Shown here: piece after piece, positions 5,519-6,302 of the stretch
Numbering within the stretch: position 1 is the first letter of the stretch
Layout: every line of letters starts with the position of its first letter
Source: Oscillospiraceae bacterium
Lineage (GTDB): Bacteria; Bacillota_A; Clostridia; Oscillospirales; Ruminococcaceae
Direction: 5' to 3'
Assembly (NCBI GenBank): GCA_017414145.1
Contig: JAFPQL010000009.1
Span: 1-6,302, forward strand
DNA: 6,302 bases
The notes under the pieces: generated by a model
What the model was told of the DNA's origin: nothing
Seen by the model: only the letters and a program-made list of their open reading frames with translations
Databases searched by the model: none
Program-made: the position numbers and the translations under genes

Positions 5519-5614
5519 GGGCAGTGCCCGCTGCCAATTCCTAAAGCCCGCCGCGGGCGGAATCGGGGACACTGCCGGACTTCGCCCCCGAAATAGAATG
5601 AGGAGTTATTCTGC
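5519..5614 (+). repeat. Structured spacer module between copies B and C (96 bp)
   Basis: Hairpin GGGC-AGT-GCCC (5519-5529), closed by C5518-G5530, matches the position of GGGG-AGT-CCCC in the A-B spacer with a swapped base pair. GCCCG-CCG-CGGGC (5546-5558) follows and overlaps the alternative helix GGGCGGA / TTCGCCC (5555-5561 with 5581-5587), the counterpart of AGGCGAA / TTCGCCT. The spacer ends in the same GAATGAGGAGTTATTCTGC as the A-B spacer. Confidence 0.75.
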
Positions 5615-5666
5615 GTCAGGTGATCAATTTTCCTAATGTGATCATCTGATCATCTGATCATCTGAC
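5615..5666 (+). repeat. Palindromic repeat copy C (52 bp)
   Basis: It begins GTCAGGTGATCAATTTTCC and carries three consecutive TGATCATC units, the last replacing the usual TGATCACC, so the right arm ends TGATCATCTGAC with one mismatch to the left arm. It contains four GATC sites. It is the last forward copy and lies 61 bp beyond the 3' end of the zinc-ribbon gene. Confidence 0.9.
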
Positions 5667-5727
5667 GGTTGTTCTCTGCCGCATTCCTGACTTTGCTTTG
5701 TGTTTGCAGGCAGCGTGCGCTCAGTCA

Positions 5728-5955
5728 TCAGCGGCCGGCATCTGCTTTGCCGCTGACATCTATCACAATCTTTTTGCAGTCCGGACAGAAAAACACCGGA
5801 CAGGCGTGCGGGGAGATGAGATTCTCCGTGATGATGAAATCGGCTCCGGCTGCGATCGGGAAGGGAAATTTTTTCTTCTGATCGGAGGAAACAATCCGTT
5901 CCTTGCTTTGCAGCCATCCGGATTGCATTTCGTGCTGACAGTACGGACATTTCAT
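5728..5955 (-). CDS. Small zinc-ribbon protein, DUF6487/PF20097-like, 75 aa
   Basis: This small protein starts MKCPYCQHEM and has two CPxC knuckles: C3-P-Y-C6 near the N terminus and C57-P-D-C60 near the C terminus. Together they form a likely four-cysteine zinc site; C52 is an extra cysteine. The layout (CPYC..M..G.. then ..FFCPDCKKIVID) resembles the PF20097/DUF6487 family of about 75-80 residue proteins of unknown function. I recognise this from memory and have not searched. The start ATG at 5955 follows AAAGGAG with 7-nt spacing, so it is a real translated gene. I see no convincing promoter upstream and no classical terminator downstream. The gene is enclosed by repeat copy C on one side and the oppositely oriented copy D on the other. 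No function can be given. Confidence 0.82.
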   Translation of the reverse strand: MKCPYCQHEMQSGWLQSKERIVSSDQKKKFPFPIAAGADFIITENLISPHACPVFFCPDCKKIVIDVSGKADAGR

Positions 5956-6061
5956 GGCGAGGCTCCTTTCATGGGTCAGAAAACCGTTTCGATTCTTGGA
6001 TGTTTTGGCAGATTGTTCTGTCGTGGGAAAGTACGATTGTTTTTTGATTTCACCCGCAGTG

Positions 6062-6113
6062 GTCAGGTGATCAGATGATCAGATGATCACATTAGGAAAA
6101 TTGATCACCTGAC
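6062..6113 (-). repeat. Palindromic repeat copy D (52 bp, reverse orientation)
   Basis: Read on the minus strand it starts GTCAGGTGATCAATTTTCC and carries two TGATCATC units, ending TGATCACCTGAC. It matches copy A except for the AATGTG variant. It contains four GATC sites. It lies about 107 bp upstream of the zinc-ribbon start codon. Confidence 0.9.
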
Positions 6114-6237
6114 AAGGAACAACTCCTCATTCCTCGTTTCTAACTGCTAACTTTGCACTCGTATTCAGAGGTGAATTGCGGCTGTGTCATGTTTTCGCCC
6201 GCGGCGGGCTTTAGATCAATGCCGGCGTGGGCTCCCC
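6114..6237 (-). repeat. Structured spacer module between copies D and E (124 bp)
   Basis: On the plus strand the blocks appear in reverse order compared with 5403-5614. GGAA..AACTCCTC..TTCC (6116-6132) matches AGAAT..ATTCT. GGTGAA (6170-6175) pairs with TTCGCC (6194-6199) around a loop containing GGCTGTG. GCCCG-CGG-CGGGC (6197-6209) and TTTAG follow, then GGGCTCCCC next to copy E, a degenerate form of the GGGG-act-CCCC hairpin. An extra stretch with CTAACTGCTAACT (6140-6152) is found only here. Confidence 0.7.
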
Positions 6238-6289
6238 GTCAGGTGATCAGATGATCAGATGATCACATTAGGAAAATTGATCACCTGAC
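6238..6289 (-). repeat. Palindromic repeat copy E (52 bp, reverse orientation)
   Basis: It is identical to copy D by eye, with two TGATCATC units and four GATC sites. It is followed by GCAGAATAACTCC (6290-6302), the reverse complement of the block that precedes copies B and C. The array therefore continues past the right edge of the window. Confidence 0.9.
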
Positions 6290-6302
6290 GCAGAATAACT
6301 CC

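Noticed and set aside
5351..5666. CRISPR-like array (regularly repeated palindrome with spacers)
   Set aside because: The spacers are related to each other and of unequal length (72 and 96 bp), the repeats vary in length by 8-bp steps and occur in both orientations, and no cas gene is present.
5956..6061. Promoter for the zinc-ribbon gene
   Set aside because: Only weak fragments such as TACTTT and GTGAAA at wrong spacing are visible, so no promoter is called.
5698..6078. 126-codon plus-strand frame over the zinc-ribbon gene
   Set aside because: The minus-strand frame has CPxC motifs and a good AAAGGAG site, while this one has neither.

Overview
The window looks like a chromosomal stretch of a GC-rich member of the Bacillota, probably a Clostridia/Oscillospiraceae-type gut anaerobe. 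This is inferred from the tRNA-dependent T-box leader, the AAAGGAG-type ribosome binding sites, the clear sigma-A promoters (TTGACA / TATAAT) and the gene content. I did not assign a species.

Layout. Positions 1-450 (minus) hold the first 150 residues of a type 2 tryptophan synthase beta chain (TrpB2). It is preceded by a complete T-box riboswitch with a UGG (Trp) specifier and a textbook promoter (complement 777-805). A divergent promoter (895-923) drives a 178-residue unrecognised membrane protein (991-1527), which converges on the next operon; terminator hairpins lie between them. Positions 1727-3926 (minus) hold a two-gene operon of overlapping, probably translationally coupled genes: an extended SDR (NAD-dependent epimerase/dehydratase type), then an iron-containing YqhD/BDH-type alcohol dehydrogenase. 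The roughly 245-nt leader of that operon (3927-4172) carries mutually exclusive antiterminator and terminator helices, so I predict transcription attenuation. Upstream on the same strand lies an AraC-family regulator (4420-5193), the obvious candidate activator of the SDR-ADH operon. An AT-rich inverted repeat (4206-4242) overlaps the weak -35 of the operon promoter.

The remainder (about 5280-6302, with a diverged member at 4270-4420) is occupied by a composite intergenic repeat family. Five near-identical palindromic elements of 44 or 52 bp (ends GTCAGGTGATCA / TGATCACCTGAC) contain a variable number of an 8-bp TGATCATC unit. They are separated by spacers that are themselves related and contain small hairpins whose stems vary in a compensatory way. 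Three copies point one way and two the other, and between them sits one small zinc-ribbon gene (5728-5955, DUF6487/PF20097-like). No transposase, integrase or cas gene is visible. This structured, modular repeat family is the most unusual item in the window; the attenuator leader is second.

How the genes work together: TrpB2 is controlled by uncharged tRNA-Trp and probably serves indole salvage or tryptophan synthesis. The SDR and Fe-ADH probably act in sequence on a sugar- or aldehyde-type substrate under AraC control plus attenuation; the substrate cannot be read from the sequence. The membrane protein and the zinc-ribbon protein have no assignable function.
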